DNA from: Brockia lithotrophica
GTDB taxonomy: Bacteria; Bacillota; Bacilli; Thermicanales; DSM-22653
DNA length: 64,000 nt
Direction of reading: 5' to 3'
Assembly: GCF_003633725.1 (NCBI RefSeq)
Contig: NZ_RBIJ01000001.1
Coordinates: 317,934 to 381,933, forward strand
The translations under genes and the position numbers were made by a program. This document shows positions 1-8,911 of the stretch, in pieces. Each line of letters opens with the position of its first letter. Within the stretch, counting starts at the first letter, position 1. Below the pieces are notes generated by a model. That model made no database searches, was not told the DNA's origin, and saw only the letters and a program-made list of their open reading frames with translations.

Positions 1-791
1 AGCTTTTTCACGAGATTTGCCTCACGCCGTCGTTCCGCCGCCGCGTCGCCCGCGGCGAAGAGAACGGCGTAGAGGACGAGCCCTGCCGCTAGTCCGACCA
101 TCCCACCCCGCGATCCGGTGAGGAGGAGGGCGATTGCGTAGAGGGAAAGTTCTCCGGCGTAGACGAGGCGGAGACGGGTGGAGGTACTCCGTTCGATCAG
201 CCCGGCGCCGAGGAAGAGGAAAAAGACAAAGAACACCGCCGCAAAGTTGGGATTTTCAAACGTTCCGCTGGCGCGGAAACCCGTCCCGCCCCGCCACGGA
301 TACCATCCGAGGAGGACGAGGACGTCGCCCCAACGGTTGAGGAAAAAGGATTGGGCCAACGCCAAAACGGCGGTCGGCACGCCGAGGTGGTAGACGGCAG
401 AAAGCATACGTTCCGTCTCTTCTGCGTGCACCTCCGGCGGGCGGAGGTCGATGCGCACGAACACCCAAAGGGAAAACGCGGCGTACAGGATCGGAAAAAG
501 GCTGTACAGAAGGCTTTGCAGATCCTTTTGCTCCGCGGCCACCGCGAGGTTCCAAAGGCCGAAGGCGGCCAGGCTACCGCTCCACCAGAGAATCGGATGC
601 CCTTCCCCTCGCGCGGAAAAGAGCATTGCGGAGAGGGCGTGTCCGTCGCTTTTCCGCAGAGTCCGGACGAGATCCTGCACCGCATAGGTGAGAAACACCA
701 CGATGAAGTAGGGCACGTAGAGGGCGAGAAGGGCCACCTCTCGAGTGCCCATCGCGTTCCGCAGGCGCTTTCGTTCTTTCTGTCTGTACAT
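1..791 (-). CDS. O-antigen ligase/polymerase-like membrane protein (5' part, runs off left edge)
   Basis: The minus-strand frame starting at the ATG at 791-789 stays open to the window edge, giving about 263 residues without a stop. The protein is strongly hydrophobic with alternating membrane segments. It contains GTFENPNFAA near residue 180 and LLTGSRGG near residue 230; the pattern G-T-(F/L)-x-N-P-N-x-A followed by TxSRG(G/A) is typical of the O-antigen ligase/Wzy family, which joins or polymerises lipid-linked glycans at the outer face of the membrane. A purine-rich AAGGGGG lies 11 bases before the start. The C-terminal part is outside the window, so the acceptor and the full domain set cannot be judged. 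A cell-wall or teichuronic-type glycan role is inference. Confidence 0.65.
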   Translation of the reverse strand, partial: MYRQKERKRLRNAMGTREVALLALYVPYFIVVFLTYAVQDLVRTLRKSDGHALSAMLFSARGEGHPILWWSGSLAAFGLWNLAVAAEQKDLQSLLYSLFPILYAAFSLWVFVRIDLRPPEVHAEETERMLSAVYHLGVPTAVLALAQSFFLNRWGDVLVLLGWYPWRGGTGFRASGTFENPNFAAVFFVFFLFLGAGLIERSTSTRLRLVYAGELSLYAIALLLTGSRGGMVGLAAGLVLYAVLFAAGDAAAERRREANLVKK

Positions 792-1036
792 CCTCGGGAT
801 GACCCCCTTGATCTCCGTCCACGAGGAGTGTTTCCCGTTTCTCGATCCCTACCCGTCTGCAACATAGCCGAACGGGGCAATCGGGGCATGACACTTCGGT
901 AAGGTTGTCCGGACGCGAGGGCTCGGTCGCGACATGTTCCCCCGCGCACACACGTAGGTATATATTCGCCTCCTTTCCGGGGAGCTCCTCCTAGCCCTTT
1001 CGGTGCGCGGGAAAAATTTACTCCCTTCGCGCGCAC

Positions 1037-1122
1037 AAAAAAACGCCGGCACCGGATCTCGCACCTTAGGGCTGCTTCGTTTCCGACCTGACCCGGTTCG
1101 GTACTCCATCCGTGCCGACGCA
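1037..1122 (-). ncRNA. ffs: SRP RNA (short, 4.5S-like)
   Basis: The minus strand carries the conserved SRP domain IV: GGGTCAGGTC, then a GGAAAC tetraloop region, then GAAGCAGCCC (about 1094-1068). Outer strands CGTCGGCAC (1120-1112) and GTGCCGGCG (1052-1044) pair over nine positions with one G-U and close the hairpin. Seven T residues (1043-1037) follow directly, so the closing helix doubles as the terminator. The transcript is about 80-86 nt, the size of the Gram-negative 4.5S RNA, and shows no Alu domain. It binds Ffh for co-translational membrane targeting. Confidence 0.88.
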
Positions 1123-1128
1123 AAAGCT

Positions 1129-1158
1129 AGTATACATCATCCGCAAAGGCATTGGCAA
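1129..1158 (-). promoter_or_regulatory. Promoter of the SRP RNA
   Basis: On the minus strand, TTGCCA (1158-1153) and TATACT (1134-1129) are separated by 18 bases, a good sigma-A type promoter. The expected start is about 7 bases downstream, at the 5' strand of the SRP RNA closing helix. Confidence 0.7.
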
Positions 1159-1243
1159 CCCCTATGGTTTCCTCGGGCGACGTCCGCAGGCAAGCCGTGT
1201 GTCGAAGAGCCTTGAGGCCGATCGGCGGGGGAGGTGGGGGTAG

Positions 1244-1831
1244 GTGACGGATTCGCGGCTCGTTCGCTTGCTCGTCGCGCTCGGAATTTCGGGATTCGGG
1301 ATTGGCGTAGTTTGGGGGTTCCACCTCGACCCGCCGACGCTCGCCGCCGTGGCACACGCTTTGGGGGAACGCGACGCCCCGACCTTCGTGTTCTCCGCTT
1401 CTTCCTTCGGGCGAACGGCGATGCTTCTTTTGGGAGAGACCCTTCTTTTGGCCTGGGTGGGGGCTTCCGTCCTCTTGGCCCCTTTGCTCGGGCTGTACTT
1501 CGTCGGATATGCCGCCCGCCTCGGCTTTACCTTGGCCTTCCTCTACCGAACGGGGCTTCTGCACACGGGCGACGTCGTCTTTCTCTTCGGCCTGCACGGC
1601 CTTTCCCTCCTCGCCCTCGCGTTTGGCCTCGCCTTTACCGCGCGGTTTGCCTCCTTCGTCGTACACAACCGCCTCCTTCGCTACCGCGATCCCCTGCGTC
1701 CCGAGCTTTTCCGGTACGCCCTCGCGTGGGCAGGTGTCTTTTTCTTCCGCCTCTTCCTCTGGTGGGCGATTCCCCAGCTTCTCCTATCCGCACCTACGTC
1801 TTTGGCAGTCCCCTTCGGTTTTGCGGTATGA
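1244..1831 (+). CDS. spoIIM: Stage II sporulation protein M
   Basis: A 195-residue membrane protein with an N-terminal membrane segment (about 8-26), hydrophobic helices around 60-90 and 108-132, and a C-terminal helix pair after residue 155. Size and topology fit SpoIIM, the SpoIIM/DUF95-type subunit of the SpoIID-SpoIIM-SpoIIP engulfment complex that acts in the septal membrane. Placement beside fur, xerD, the nucleoside genes, dacF and spoIIA repeats the Bacillus order, although here spoIIM precedes fur. The GTG at 1244 follows a GGGGGAGGTGGGGG ribosome binding site. The call rests as much on synteny as on sequence, since the family has few invariant motifs. Confidence 0.75.
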   Translation: MTDSRLVRLLVALGISGFGIGVVWGFHLDPPTLAAVAHALGERDAPTFVFSASSFGRTAMLLLGETLLLAWVGASVLLAPLLGLYFVGYAARLGFTLAFLYRTGLLHTGDVVFLFGLHGLSLLALAFGLAFTARFASFVVHNRLLRYRDPLRPELFRYALAWAGVFFFRLFLWWAIPQLLLSAPTSLAVPFGFAV

Positions 1832-1951
1832 TGAACACAAACGCGGGGAAATTGACCCTCTCGGGCCGAGCGGGTGAATCCCCGGTCGGGCGTTCGAAGG
1901 GACGCCCCCGAAGATCGACCGCAGGGAGCACATTGCGGTATACCTGGGTTT

Positions 1952-1987
1952 TTGGCATTTGCCAAGAAGACACGCCCTTGATAGAAT
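1952..1987 (+). promoter_or_regulatory. fur promoter with overlapping inverted repeat
   Basis: TTGCCA (1959-1964) and TAGAAT (1982-1987) are spaced by 17 bases, 35 bases before the fur start. An inverted repeat, TTGGCA-TT-TGCCAA (1952-1965), overlaps the -35 box. That is a good position for a repressor operator, but it does not resemble the AT-rich Fur box. Confidence 0.6.
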
Positions 1988-2022
1988 GGGCCTGAGAAAC
2001 GCTGTCGTAGGGGGAACCTCCC

Positions 2023-2547
2023 TTGTTGGAAGACAGGGTCGAGCGTATCCGGCAGATTTTGCAAGCACACAACTACAAGATGACGCCGCAGCGGGAAGCG
2101 ACGGTGCGGGTCCTCTTGGAGCACGAAGATCGCCACTTGAGTGCGGAGGAGATCTTTCTACTCCTTAAGGAACGCGTCCCGGACATCGGCCTAGCCACCG
2201 TGTACCGAACGCTCGAGCTTTTGAGCGATCTGGAGATCGTGTACAAGGTGAACTTCGGAGACGGCGTGACGCGCTACGACTTCCGCAAGGAAGGCATGGC
2301 GCGCCACCACCACCACCTGCAGTGCATCCGCTGCGGAAAGGTCGAGGAAATCCACGAAAACCTCCTCGCCGACGTGGAGAAGCTCGTAGAAGAACGCTAC
2401 GGCTTTAAGGTCCTCGACCACAGGCTCACGTTTCTCGGGATTTGCCGCGAGTGCCAGGAGCGCGAGGAGCGCGAAAAAGCGGCAAAGGAAGGCGCGGGAA
2501 GTGGAACCTCCGAAGCCGCATCGTCGCGCGAGAGGGGCGAGCGGTAG
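2023..2547 (+). CDS. fur: Ferric uptake regulator family protein
   Basis: A 174-residue Fur-family metalloregulator. An N-terminal winged helix (about 1-85) carries TPQREATV and the recognition-helix motif IGLATVYRTLELL. The dimerisation domain has the His-rich metal site ARHHHHLQC, a CxxC pair (CIRC) and a second pair near the C terminus (CREC), the structural zinc site. The start is one of two adjacent TTG codons (2023 or 2026) behind AGGGGG. The C-terminal tail of about 35 residues after the second CxxC is charged and low in complexity, longer than in most Fur proteins. Iron, zinc or peroxide sensing (Fur, Zur, PerR) cannot be separated by eye; synteny with the spoIIM-xerD block favours Fur. 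Confidence 0.85.
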   Translation: MLEDRVERIRQILQAHNYKMTPQREATVRVLLEHEDRHLSAEEIFLLLKERVPDIGLATVYRTLELLSDLEIVYKVNFGDGVTRYDFRKEGMARHHHHLQCIRCGKVEEIHENLLADVEKLVEERYGFKVLDHRLTFLGICRECQEREEREKAAKEGAGSGTSEAASSRERGER

Positions 2548-2602
2548 GCGCCGAAAGCGCCCCGCGGTTCGGTAAAACCTTGGAAAAAGGCGTATAATGA
2601 TG

Positions 2603-2630
2603 CCGAGGTGGAACACCTCGGTCGTTTTTT
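2603..2630 (+). terminator. Rho-independent terminator or leader hairpin between fur and ald
   Basis: CCGAGGTG-GAA-CACCTCGG (2603-2621) is a perfect 8-bp hairpin followed closely by six T residues (2625-2630). It lies 55 bases after the fur stop and is the obvious fur terminator. A TATAAT box (2593-2598) sits 4 bases upstream, so the hairpin would also be at the very 5' end of any transcript starting there. Confidence 0.8.
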
Positions 2631-2710
2631 ATCGCGTTCGGCAAGGTTCCCGTCGAGCGTCGCCCGAACGGCCGCCGCACAACCACCACTATCCGAGGAG
2701 GCAACGAGGG

Positions 2711-3829
2711 ATGATCGTCGGCGTACCGAGGGAAATAAAGCCCGGCGAAAACCGCGTGGCGATTACGCCTGCAGGCGTGCACGCGCTGCACGCGACAGGG
2801 CACAACGTCCTCGTGGAACGGGGGGCGGGAGAGGGGAGCGGGATCTCCGACGACGAATTTCGCGCCGCGGGCGCGGAAATCGTCCCGACTCCCGAGGACG
2901 TCTGGAATCGGGCGGACCTCGTCCTCAAGGTGAAGGAGCCCCTTCCCGAGGAGTTTCGGCATTTCCGGGAAGGTCTGATCCTCTTTACGTACCTTCACCT
3001 CGCCGCGGCACCGGAACTCGCACGTGCGCTCTTGGAAAAACGGGTCACGGCAATCGCCTATGAGACCGTTCAGCTCGCAAGCGGTGCCCTCCCCCTCCTC
3101 CAACCCATGAGCGAGGTCGCGGGGCGCCTCTCCGTGCAGATCGGCGCGCAGTTCCTTCAAAAGACCTACGGCGGGTCGGGAGTGCTTCTGAGTGGGATTC
3201 CTGGGGTTGCTCCGGGAAAGGTCGTGATTCTCGGAGGAGGGACCGTGGGAACAAACGCGGCGAAAATCGCCGTGGGTTTGGGGGCAGAAGTCGTCATCTT
3301 CGAGGTCAACGCGGAGCGCTTGCGCGCCCTGGACGACCTCTTCGGTCCGCGGGTGCGCGTCCTTATGTCGAATCCGTGGTCGATCGGTCAGGAGGTCGCG
3401 GAGGCGGACCTCGTCGTCGGGGCGGTTCTCATCCCCGGGGCCAAGGCCCCCGTCCTCGTCACGGAAGACATGGTGCGCGCCATGCGTCGGGGTTCGGTAA
3501 TCGTGGACGTCGCCGTCGACCAGGGGGGATCGATCGCGACAGTGGACCGCGTAACCACCCACGACAATCCCGTGTACGAACGGTTCGGCGTCCTCCACTA
3601 TGCCGTGGCCAATATCCCCGGCGCCGTCCCCCGTACGTCCACGTGGGGACTCGTGAACGCCACCCTGCCCTACGTGCAAAAGCTCCTTTCCGCTCCCGTC
3701 GCCGAAGTCCTCCGGCGCGATCCCGCCCTACGCAAAGGGCTCAACACGTACGCCGGATATGTGACGCACGAGGCGGTCGCGCGTTCCTTGGGCCTTCCGT
3801 ACCGCCCGCCGGAGGAGCTTCTCGCCTGA
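2711..3829 (+). CDS. ald: Alanine dehydrogenase
   Basis: A 372-residue NAD-dependent alanine dehydrogenase converting L-alanine to pyruvate and ammonia. The N terminus MIVGVPREIKPGENRV is the family signature. Active-site residues align in number with known enzymes: Arg15 (pyruvate), Lys75 in VKEP and His96 in TYLHLA. The Rossmann nucleotide motif GGGTVG is at 175-180, and VDVAVDQGG near 270 carries the second catalytic Asp. Length is normal for the family. The ATG at 2711 follows GAGGCAACGAGGG; a longer frame runs upstream through the leader hairpin and is not coding. In spore formers this enzyme supplies pyruvate from alanine during sporulation and germination. It is probably monocistronic, with xerD 13 bases downstream. 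Confidence 0.95.
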   Translation: MIVGVPREIKPGENRVAITPAGVHALHATGHNVLVERGAGEGSGISDDEFRAAGAEIVPTPEDVWNRADLVLKVKEPLPEEFRHFREGLILFTYLHLAAAPELARALLEKRVTAIAYETVQLASGALPLLQPMSEVAGRLSVQIGAQFLQKTYGGSGVLLSGIPGVAPGKVVILGGGTVGTNAAKIAVGLGAEVVIFEVNAERLRALDDLFGPRVRVLMSNPWSIGQEVAEADLVVGAVLIPGAKAPVLVTEDMVRAMRRGSVIVDVAVDQGGSIATVDRVTTHDNPVYERFGVLHYAVANIPGAVPRTSTWGLVNATLPYVQKLLSAPVAEVLRRDPALRKGLNTYAGYVTHEAVARSLGLPYRPPEELLA

Positions 3830-3842
3830 GGGGGAGGTGGCC

Positions 3843-4784
3843 GTGGATCTTTTGCGCACGGTTTCCGAGGAGAAGGAAGCCTTTCTCCTCTACCTCCGTG
3901 TAGAACGCGGTCGCGCGGAGCATACGGTGCACGCATACGCCTCCGACCTCGAGGACTTCGCCCGCTGGCTCTCCTCCTGCGACTGCCGACGCCGATCGGA
4001 GGAATCCCCCCCGCGAGAGGTGTGGCGGGAAGCCGTGGCCGCCTATCTCGAGTCCCTTTCCGAACGCGGACTTCGCCCCACCACGGCCAAGCGGCGGATT
4101 GCCGCGCTCCGAGCCTTTACTCGGTATCTGGAGGAAAACGGCCGACTTCCGGAGGACGTGCTGCGGGAGGTGCGCGGCCCCAAACGCGACGTGGGGTTGC
4201 CCCGGGTACTCGGAGAGTCGGAGGTGCTCGCCCTCATAGAATCCGTCCGCGGCTCGGATCCCCTGTCGCTTCGCGACCGCGCCCTTTTCGAGCTCCTCTA
4301 CAGTTCGGGACTTCGCGTCTCCGAACTCGTCGGGCTTACGTTTTCCGCCATTCACTGGGAGGGGGAGTTCCTGCGCTTTATCGGCAAGGGCGACAAGGAA
4401 CGGGTCGTCCCCTTCGGCCGCGCCGCCGCCGACGCCCTTCGGCGCTACCTGGAATTCGGTCGTCCCGCCCTCGCCGCCCGCGGGCAGAAGGCGGGCGGGA
4501 GGCCTTCGGACCGCGTGTTTTTGAACGCCCGCGGACGCCCGCTCACGCGGCAGGGCTTCTGGAAGATCCTCCGCGAGCGGGCCCGCGCCGCGGGGATCGC
4601 GAAAGCGCTTTCCCCCCACACCCTGCGCCATTCGTTTGCCACGCACCTTCTCGCCCGGGGAGCAGACCTTCGGGTGGTGCAGGAGCTCCTCGGACACGCG
4701 GACGTCCGCACGACCCAGATCTACACCCACGTCGTTCGAGAAGCCGCGTGGGAGGTCTTTCGCCGCGCGCACCCGCGCGCGTGA
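3843..4784 (+). CDS. xerD: Tyrosine site-specific recombinase XerD/XerC type
   Basis: A 313-residue tyrosine recombinase that resolves chromosome dimers at dif with its partner. The N-terminal SAM-like core-binding domain spans about 10-105. The catalytic domain carries all expected residues: Arg158 (SSGLR), Lys182 (GKGDKE), His259 and Arg262 (HTLRHSF), His285 (LLGHADV) and the nucleophile Tyr294 (TQIYTHV). GTG at 3843 is preferred over GTG at 3837 because GGGGGAGG (3830-3837) then sits at correct spacing. Position next to deoB is that of B. subtilis xerD (ripX). XerC cannot be excluded from sequence alone. Confidence 0.9.
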   Translation: MDLLRTVSEEKEAFLLYLRVERGRAEHTVHAYASDLEDFARWLSSCDCRRRSEESPPREVWREAVAAYLESLSERGLRPTTAKRRIAALRAFTRYLEENGRLPEDVLREVRGPKRDVGLPRVLGESEVLALIESVRGSDPLSLRDRALFELLYSSGLRVSELVGLTFSAIHWEGEFLRFIGKGDKERVVPFGRAAADALRRYLEFGRPALAARGQKAGGRPSDRVFLNARGRPLTRQGFWKILRERARAAGIAKALSPHTLRHSFATHLLARGADLRVVQELLGHADVRTTQIYTHVVREAAWEVFRRAHPRA

Positions 4785-4879
4785 CGCCGGGTCCGGGCGC
4801 CTCGCGGGGTAGGGCGTCCGACGGACACCTTGCCTCCGGCAGGCTGTTCTGAAGTTCGCCCCTTTCAGGAGGTTGGACG

Positions 4880-6094
4880 ATGCCGCAACCCGAACCCGTA
4901 TTTGCCCGAACGACCGTCATCGTCTTGGACAGCGTAGGCATCGGAGCACTTCCGGACGCCGAAGGGTACGGAGATGCGGGAGCAAACACCCTAGGCCACC
5001 TTGCCGAGCGCCGGGGTCTCGCGCTCCCCCACCTCGCCTCTCTCGGCCTGGGGAACATCGCCCCCCTGGCGACCGTCCCTCCCGCCGAACGGCCGCGCGC
5101 CTTCTTTGCCAAGATGGCCGAGCGTTCCGTTGGCAAGGACACGCTCACCGGGCACTGGGAACTCATGGGGCTGTGGGTGCGCCGGGCCTTCCGTACGTTT
5201 CCCCACGGTTTTCCCGAGGAGCTCATCCGACGGTTCGCCGAGGCCACAGGGCGAGGCGTCCTCGGCAACAAGGTGGCCTCCGGAACGGCGATCATCGAAG
5301 AGCTCGGCGAAGAACACATGCGCACGGGTGCGTGGATCGTCTACACCTCGGCGGACAGCGTCTTTCAAATTGCGGCGCACGAAGAGGTCGTCCCCCTCGA
5401 AGAGCTCTACCGTGCTTGCGAGATCGCCCGACGCCTCACGCTCGAGGAACCGTACCTCGTGGGGCGCGTCATTGCCCGTCCGTTCCGCGGGAAACCGGGC
5501 AGCTTCGTCCGTACGGCAAATCGCCGCGACTACGCCGTAGAACCTTTTGCCCCCACCCTTCTCGACGCCCTTCGGGATGCAGGCTTTGACGTCTGGGCGG
5601 TAGGTAAGATCGAGGACATCTTTGCTGGGCGGGGGATTACCCGCTCCTGGCGTACGGGCTCCAACGAAGAGGGGGTAGAAACCACCCTCGCCCGCCTCGA
5701 AGAAGACTTTACGGGCCTTTTGTTCGTCAACCTCGTGGATTTTGACTCGCGCTACGGACACCGCCGCGATCCGGAAGGGTACGCGCGGGCGCTGGAGGCG
5801 TTCGACGCCCGCGTTCCGGACCTCCTTGCGCGCCTTCGGCCGGGCGACCTCCTCGTGATCACGGCAGACCACGGAAACGATCCCTACCACGAAGGGACCG
5901 ACCACACGCGAGAGTACGTTCCGCTCCTCGCGGTGGTGGCGGAGCAGGAGGAAGGACGATCCCTGGGCGTCCGGGAGACGTTTGCCGACCTCGCGGCGAC
6001 GCTTGCGGAAAACTTTCACCTCCGGTGGCGGCCGGAAATCGGTACGAGCTTTCTCCGCGAACTCGTTCGTCAGTCCGACGAAAAGGAGCGATGA
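4880..6094 (+). CDS. deoB: Phosphopentomutase
   Basis: A 404-residue member of the alkaline-phosphatase-like metalloenzymes that interconverts (deoxy)ribose 1-phosphate and 5-phosphate. The first metal-binding Asp is in [11 protein letters not shown] (Asp17). The phosphorylatable Thr is in [12 protein letters not shown] (Thr88 by alignment with the Bacillus enzyme), and the second metal cluster includes [13 protein letters not shown] and TADHGNDP near the C terminus. Length is normal. The ATG follows TTTCAGGAGG. The next gene, pdp, starts 4 bases after the stop, so the two form a nucleoside-salvage operon: the phosphorylase releases the pentose 1-phosphate that this enzyme converts. Confidence 0.95.
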   Translation: MPQPEPVFARTTVIVLDSVGIGALPDAEGYGDAGANTLGHLAERRGLALPHLASLGLGNIAPLATVPPAERPRAFFAKMAERSVGKDTLTGHWELMGLWVRRAFRTFPHGFPEELIRRFAEATGRGVLGNKVASGTAIIEELGEEHMRTGAWIVYTSADSVFQIAAHEEVVPLEELYRACEIARRLTLEEPYLVGRVIARPFRGKPGSFVRTANRRDYAVEPFAPTLLDALRDAGFDVWAVGKIEDIFAGRGITRSWRTGSNEEGVETTLARLEEDFTGLLFVNLVDFDSRYGHRRDPEGYARALEAFDARVPDLLARLRPGDLLVITADHGNDPYHEGTDHTREYVPLLAVVAEQEEGRSLGVRETFADLAATLAENFHLRWRPEIGTSFLRELVRQSDEKER

Positions 6095-6098
6095 TCCT

Positions 6099-7418
6099 AT
6101 GCGTGCCCAGGAGATCCTTGCGAAGAAGCGAGACGGCGGAGTCCTCACGGAAGAAGAAATCCGCTACTTCGTCAACGGTGTCGTACGGGGGGAAATTCCG
6201 GACTACCAGGCGGCGGCCTTTCTCATGGCCGCGTACGTACGCGGGCTCACCGAGGAAGAGACCCTCGCTTTGACCCTCGCCATGGCGGACTCCGGAGAAA
6301 AGCTCGACCTTTCCTCCGTACCGGGTTTCAAGATGGACAAACACTCCACGGGCGGAGTAGGGGATAAGCTCACGCTCGTCGTCCTCCCGATGGTCGCCGC
6401 GGTGGGCATTCCCGTGGCCAAGCTCTCGGGGCGCGCCCTCGGCCACACCGGGGGCACGATCGACAAGCTCGAGTCGATCCCCGGATTTCGCACGAACCTC
6501 ACGCGGGAAGAGATCGTCCGGCAGGTGGAGGACATCGGGCTCGCCGTCGCCGAACCCGGAGAGGAGATCGTTCCGGCAGACAAGATCTTTTACGCCCTCC
6601 GCGACGTCACGGCGACCGTGGATTCCAAGCCTCTCATCGTCGCTTCCATCTTGAGCAAAAAGCTCGCCGGCGGCGCCGACGGGTTTGTCTTTGACGTAAA
6701 GGCCGGATCGGGTGCCTTTATGCCCACGGAGGAGGACGCCCGCGAGCTTGCGACGCTTCTCGTGCGGATTTCCAAGAAGCTCGGCAAGCGGGCGACGGCA
6801 ATCCTCACGAACATGATCCAACCCCACGGATATGAGATCGGCAACGCGAACGAAGTCCGCGAAGCGATCGAAGTCCTCAAGGGTGGCGGGCCCGACGATG
6901 TTAAGGGTGCGGCCGTACGGATGGCGGCGGAGATGGCGCTTTTGGCCGGCAAAGCGGAGACGATTCTCGAGGCCGTCCGCCTCGTCGACGATACGCTGGC
7001 TTCGGGTGCGGCCCTCGAAAAGTTCGCCGAATGGGTGGAACGCCAGGGCGGCGATCCGCGCGTCGTGGACGACTACGAGCTCCTCCCGCAGCCGGAGTAC
7101 GAGGTGATCGTCGGTGCCGAGCGGGAGGGAATCCTCATGCCGCCGGACGCCCGGCTCATCGGCGAGGCGGTGATGCTTGCGGGCGGCGGACGGAGGAAGA
7201 AAGGCGACCCCATCGACCACGCCGCCGGCGTCACCCTGTACTACCGCGGCGGCTCCAAGATCTTCCGCGGCGACGCCCTGGCGCGGATGGTAGCCTCTCA
7301 GGAAATTCCCGACGAAGCCGTGGAAAAGCTCGTCCAGGCTTTCAAGGTGACCGAAGAGGACGTCACCTGCATCCAGACCGTGATCGACGTCGTGCGCGAT
7401 CGCGACCTCGAGGACTGA
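6099..7418 (+). CDS. pdp: Pyrimidine-nucleoside phosphorylase
   Basis: A 439-residue nucleoside phosphorylase cleaving uridine or thymidine with phosphate. The phosphate-binding stretch KMDKHSTGGVGDK is near residues 80-92, and the family signature SGRALGHTGGTIDKLE follows. The C-terminal barrel-sandwich domain ends near TCIQTVIDVV. The ATG at 6099 is preceded by AAAAGGAG inside the end of deoB. In B. subtilis the equivalent slot holds a purine phosphorylase (punA), so the swap for a pyrimidine enzyme is a local difference in salvage specificity. Confidence 0.93.
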   Translation: MRAQEILAKKRDGGVLTEEEIRYFVNGVVRGEIPDYQAAAFLMAAYVRGLTEEETLALTLAMADSGEKLDLSSVPGFKMDKHSTGGVGDKLTLVVLPMVAAVGIPVAKLSGRALGHTGGTIDKLESIPGFRTNLTREEIVRQVEDIGLAVAEPGEEIVPADKIFYALRDVTATVDSKPLIVASILSKKLAGGADGFVFDVKAGSGAFMPTEEDARELATLLVRISKKLGKRATAILTNMIQPHGYEIGNANEVREAIEVLKGGGPDDVKGAAVRMAAEMALLAGKAETILEAVRLVDDTLASGAALEKFAEWVERQGGDPRVVDDYELLPQPEYEVIVGAEREGILMPPDARLIGEAVMLAGGGRRKKGDPIDHAAGVTLYYRGGSKIFRGDALARMVASQEIPDEAVEKLVQAFKVTEEDVTCIQTVIDVVRDRDLED

Positions 7419-7633
7419 GGACGGGAAACGAACCGAACGGGCGAGTTGTGCATCCGACGTTTGCTGTTGGCGACGCCCTGTCCGGAAAGCGAGTCGAACG
7501 GGTGCAGAGCGCATCCCCCAGTATGCCGCGGCGACTTCTGGGAGATCCTAGAAGAGATGAGACGGGCCCGCTCAACTCCGGAAACCCTTCCGGCAGCGGA
7601 CGTGGCCCTGGATCGACCGGAGGTGGATGTACG

Positions 7634-8911
7634 GTGTACGGGCGGATGCGCGTTGCGTTTCGTACGGGACTCTTCCTCACGGTGACGTTTTTGGCCATCG
7701 GCGTCTGGTCCTTCCCGCTGACGACGGTGTGGGGGGACGTGTTTCCGGGGGATGAAGGCGCGGCGCACTCGTCGGCAGCTTCGGACACCCTTTCGGCAAA
7801 GCCCGCGACATCGGAGCCCGAGAAAGACTCCGCCCCCGATCTCGCACCGAACGCCAAGTCGGCGATCCTGATCGAGGCGACGACGGGCGCCGTCCTTTAC
7901 GAAAAGGAAGCCGACACTCCGCTTCCGCCGGCGAGCATGACCAAGGTGATGACCATGCTCCTCGTCGCCGAAGCGGTGGACGCCGGGCGCATCCGCCTGG
8001 AAGACCGCGTGATCGCGAGCGAGCGTGCCGCTAGGATGGGCGGATCGCAGGTGTTCCTCGCCCCGGGCGAAGAGATGACTGTCGAGGACCTCTTGAAGTC
8101 CGTCGCCATCGCCTCGGCCAACGACGCTGCCGTCGCACTTGCTGAGCACCTCGCCGGTTCGGTGGAGCAGTTTGTCGAACTCATGAACCGGCGCGCCCGC
8201 GAACTCGGGCTGCAACATACGACGTTTCGCAACGTCCACGGGCTTCCAGAAGAGGGCCACGTCGCCTCGGCACGCGACCTCGCCCGCCTCGGCCGCGAAC
8301 TCGTGCGCCACGCGTGGATCCTCGAGTACACCGGACGCTATGAAGACATGCTTCGGGAAGGGTCGGCAAAGCCCTTTTGGCTCGTGAATACGAACCGCCT
8401 CGTCAAGTTCTACCCGGGGATGGACGGACTGAAGACGGGGTACACCGCGGAAGCGCGCTACGGACTCGTGGCGACCGCCAAGCGCGGGAGCCTTCGGTTC
8501 ATCGCGGTGGTCATGGGCGAGCCAGACGTCAAGACGCGCAACCGAGAGGTCACCGCAATGCTCGACTACGGGTTCGCCCACCTCGAAGCGAGCACGCTGT
8601 ACGCCCGAGGCGAGCGCGTCGCGCGCTTCCGGGTATCGGGCGGAACTCCCGAGGAAGTAGGGGCGCGGGCCGGTGAGGACGTGATTGCCGTCTTCCCCAA
8701 GGGGAAGGGCGAGGTCGTGCGCACGGAAGTCGTCCCCCACGTGCCCCGACCGCCGTTCGCCGCGGAAACCCCCGTCGGCGAGGTGGTGGTCCGTACGGAA
8801 ATCGCGGGAAAACCGTACGAGTCGACATTCCCGCTCCTCGCCGAAGAGGCGGTACGCCTTCCCTCGCTTCCCGAGCGGATTTTCCGTGGGCTGCGCGACC
8901 TCATCCCCTGA
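7634..8911 (+). CDS. dacF: Sporulation D-alanyl-D-alanine carboxypeptidase
   Basis: A 425-residue low-molecular-weight penicillin-binding protein (peptidase S11) with an N-terminal signal segment (about 9-35). The active-site motifs are intact: SMTK (Ser101, Lys104), SAN (161-163) and KTG (267-269). A C-terminal beta-domain (PBP5_C) and an amphipathic tail ending in RIFRGLRDLIP would hold it to the membrane. GTG at 7634 sits about 10 bases after GGAGGTGG; ATG at 7646 is an alternative in the same frame. Immediately upstream of spoIIAA it matches DacF, which trims cortex peptide side chains during sporulation. The 215 bases before it hold no further gene. Confidence 0.9.
   Translation: MYGRMRVAFRTGLFLTVTFLAIGVWSFPLTTVWGDVFPGDEGAAHSSAASDTLSAKPATSEPEKDSAPDLAPNAKSAILIEATTGAVLYEKEADTPLPPASMTKVMTMLLVAEAVDAGRIRLEDRVIASERAARMGGSQVFLAPGEEMTVEDLLKSVAIASANDAAVALAEHLAGSVEQFVELMNRRARELGLQHTTFRNVHGLPEEGHVASARDLARLGRELVRHAWILEYTGRYEDMLREGSAKPFWLVNTNRLVKFYPGMDGLKTGYTAEARYGLVATAKRGSLRFIAVVMGEPDVKTRNREVTAMLDYGFAHLEASTLYARGERVARFRVSGGTPEEVGARAGEDVIAVFPKGKGEVVRTEVVPHVPRPPFAAETPVGEVVVRTEIAGKPYESTFPLLAEEAVRLPSLPERIFRGLRDLIP

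Noticed and set aside
574-951. Minus-strand frame with CPDCPVRLCCR that resembles a small Cys-rich regulator such as Gin/CsfB
   Set aside because: It overlaps the O-antigen-ligase-like gene for most of its length, the remainder is low-complexity, and only one CxxC-like cluster exists.
197-1123. 308-residue minus-strand frame across the SRP RNA
   Set aside because: Ser/Arg/Cys-rich shadow; it would translate the SRP RNA and conflicts with the well-supported membrane protein frame.
2426-3679. Long minus-strand frame opposite ald
   Set aside because: Charged, motif-free shadow of a confidently identified gene; common in high-G+C DNA.
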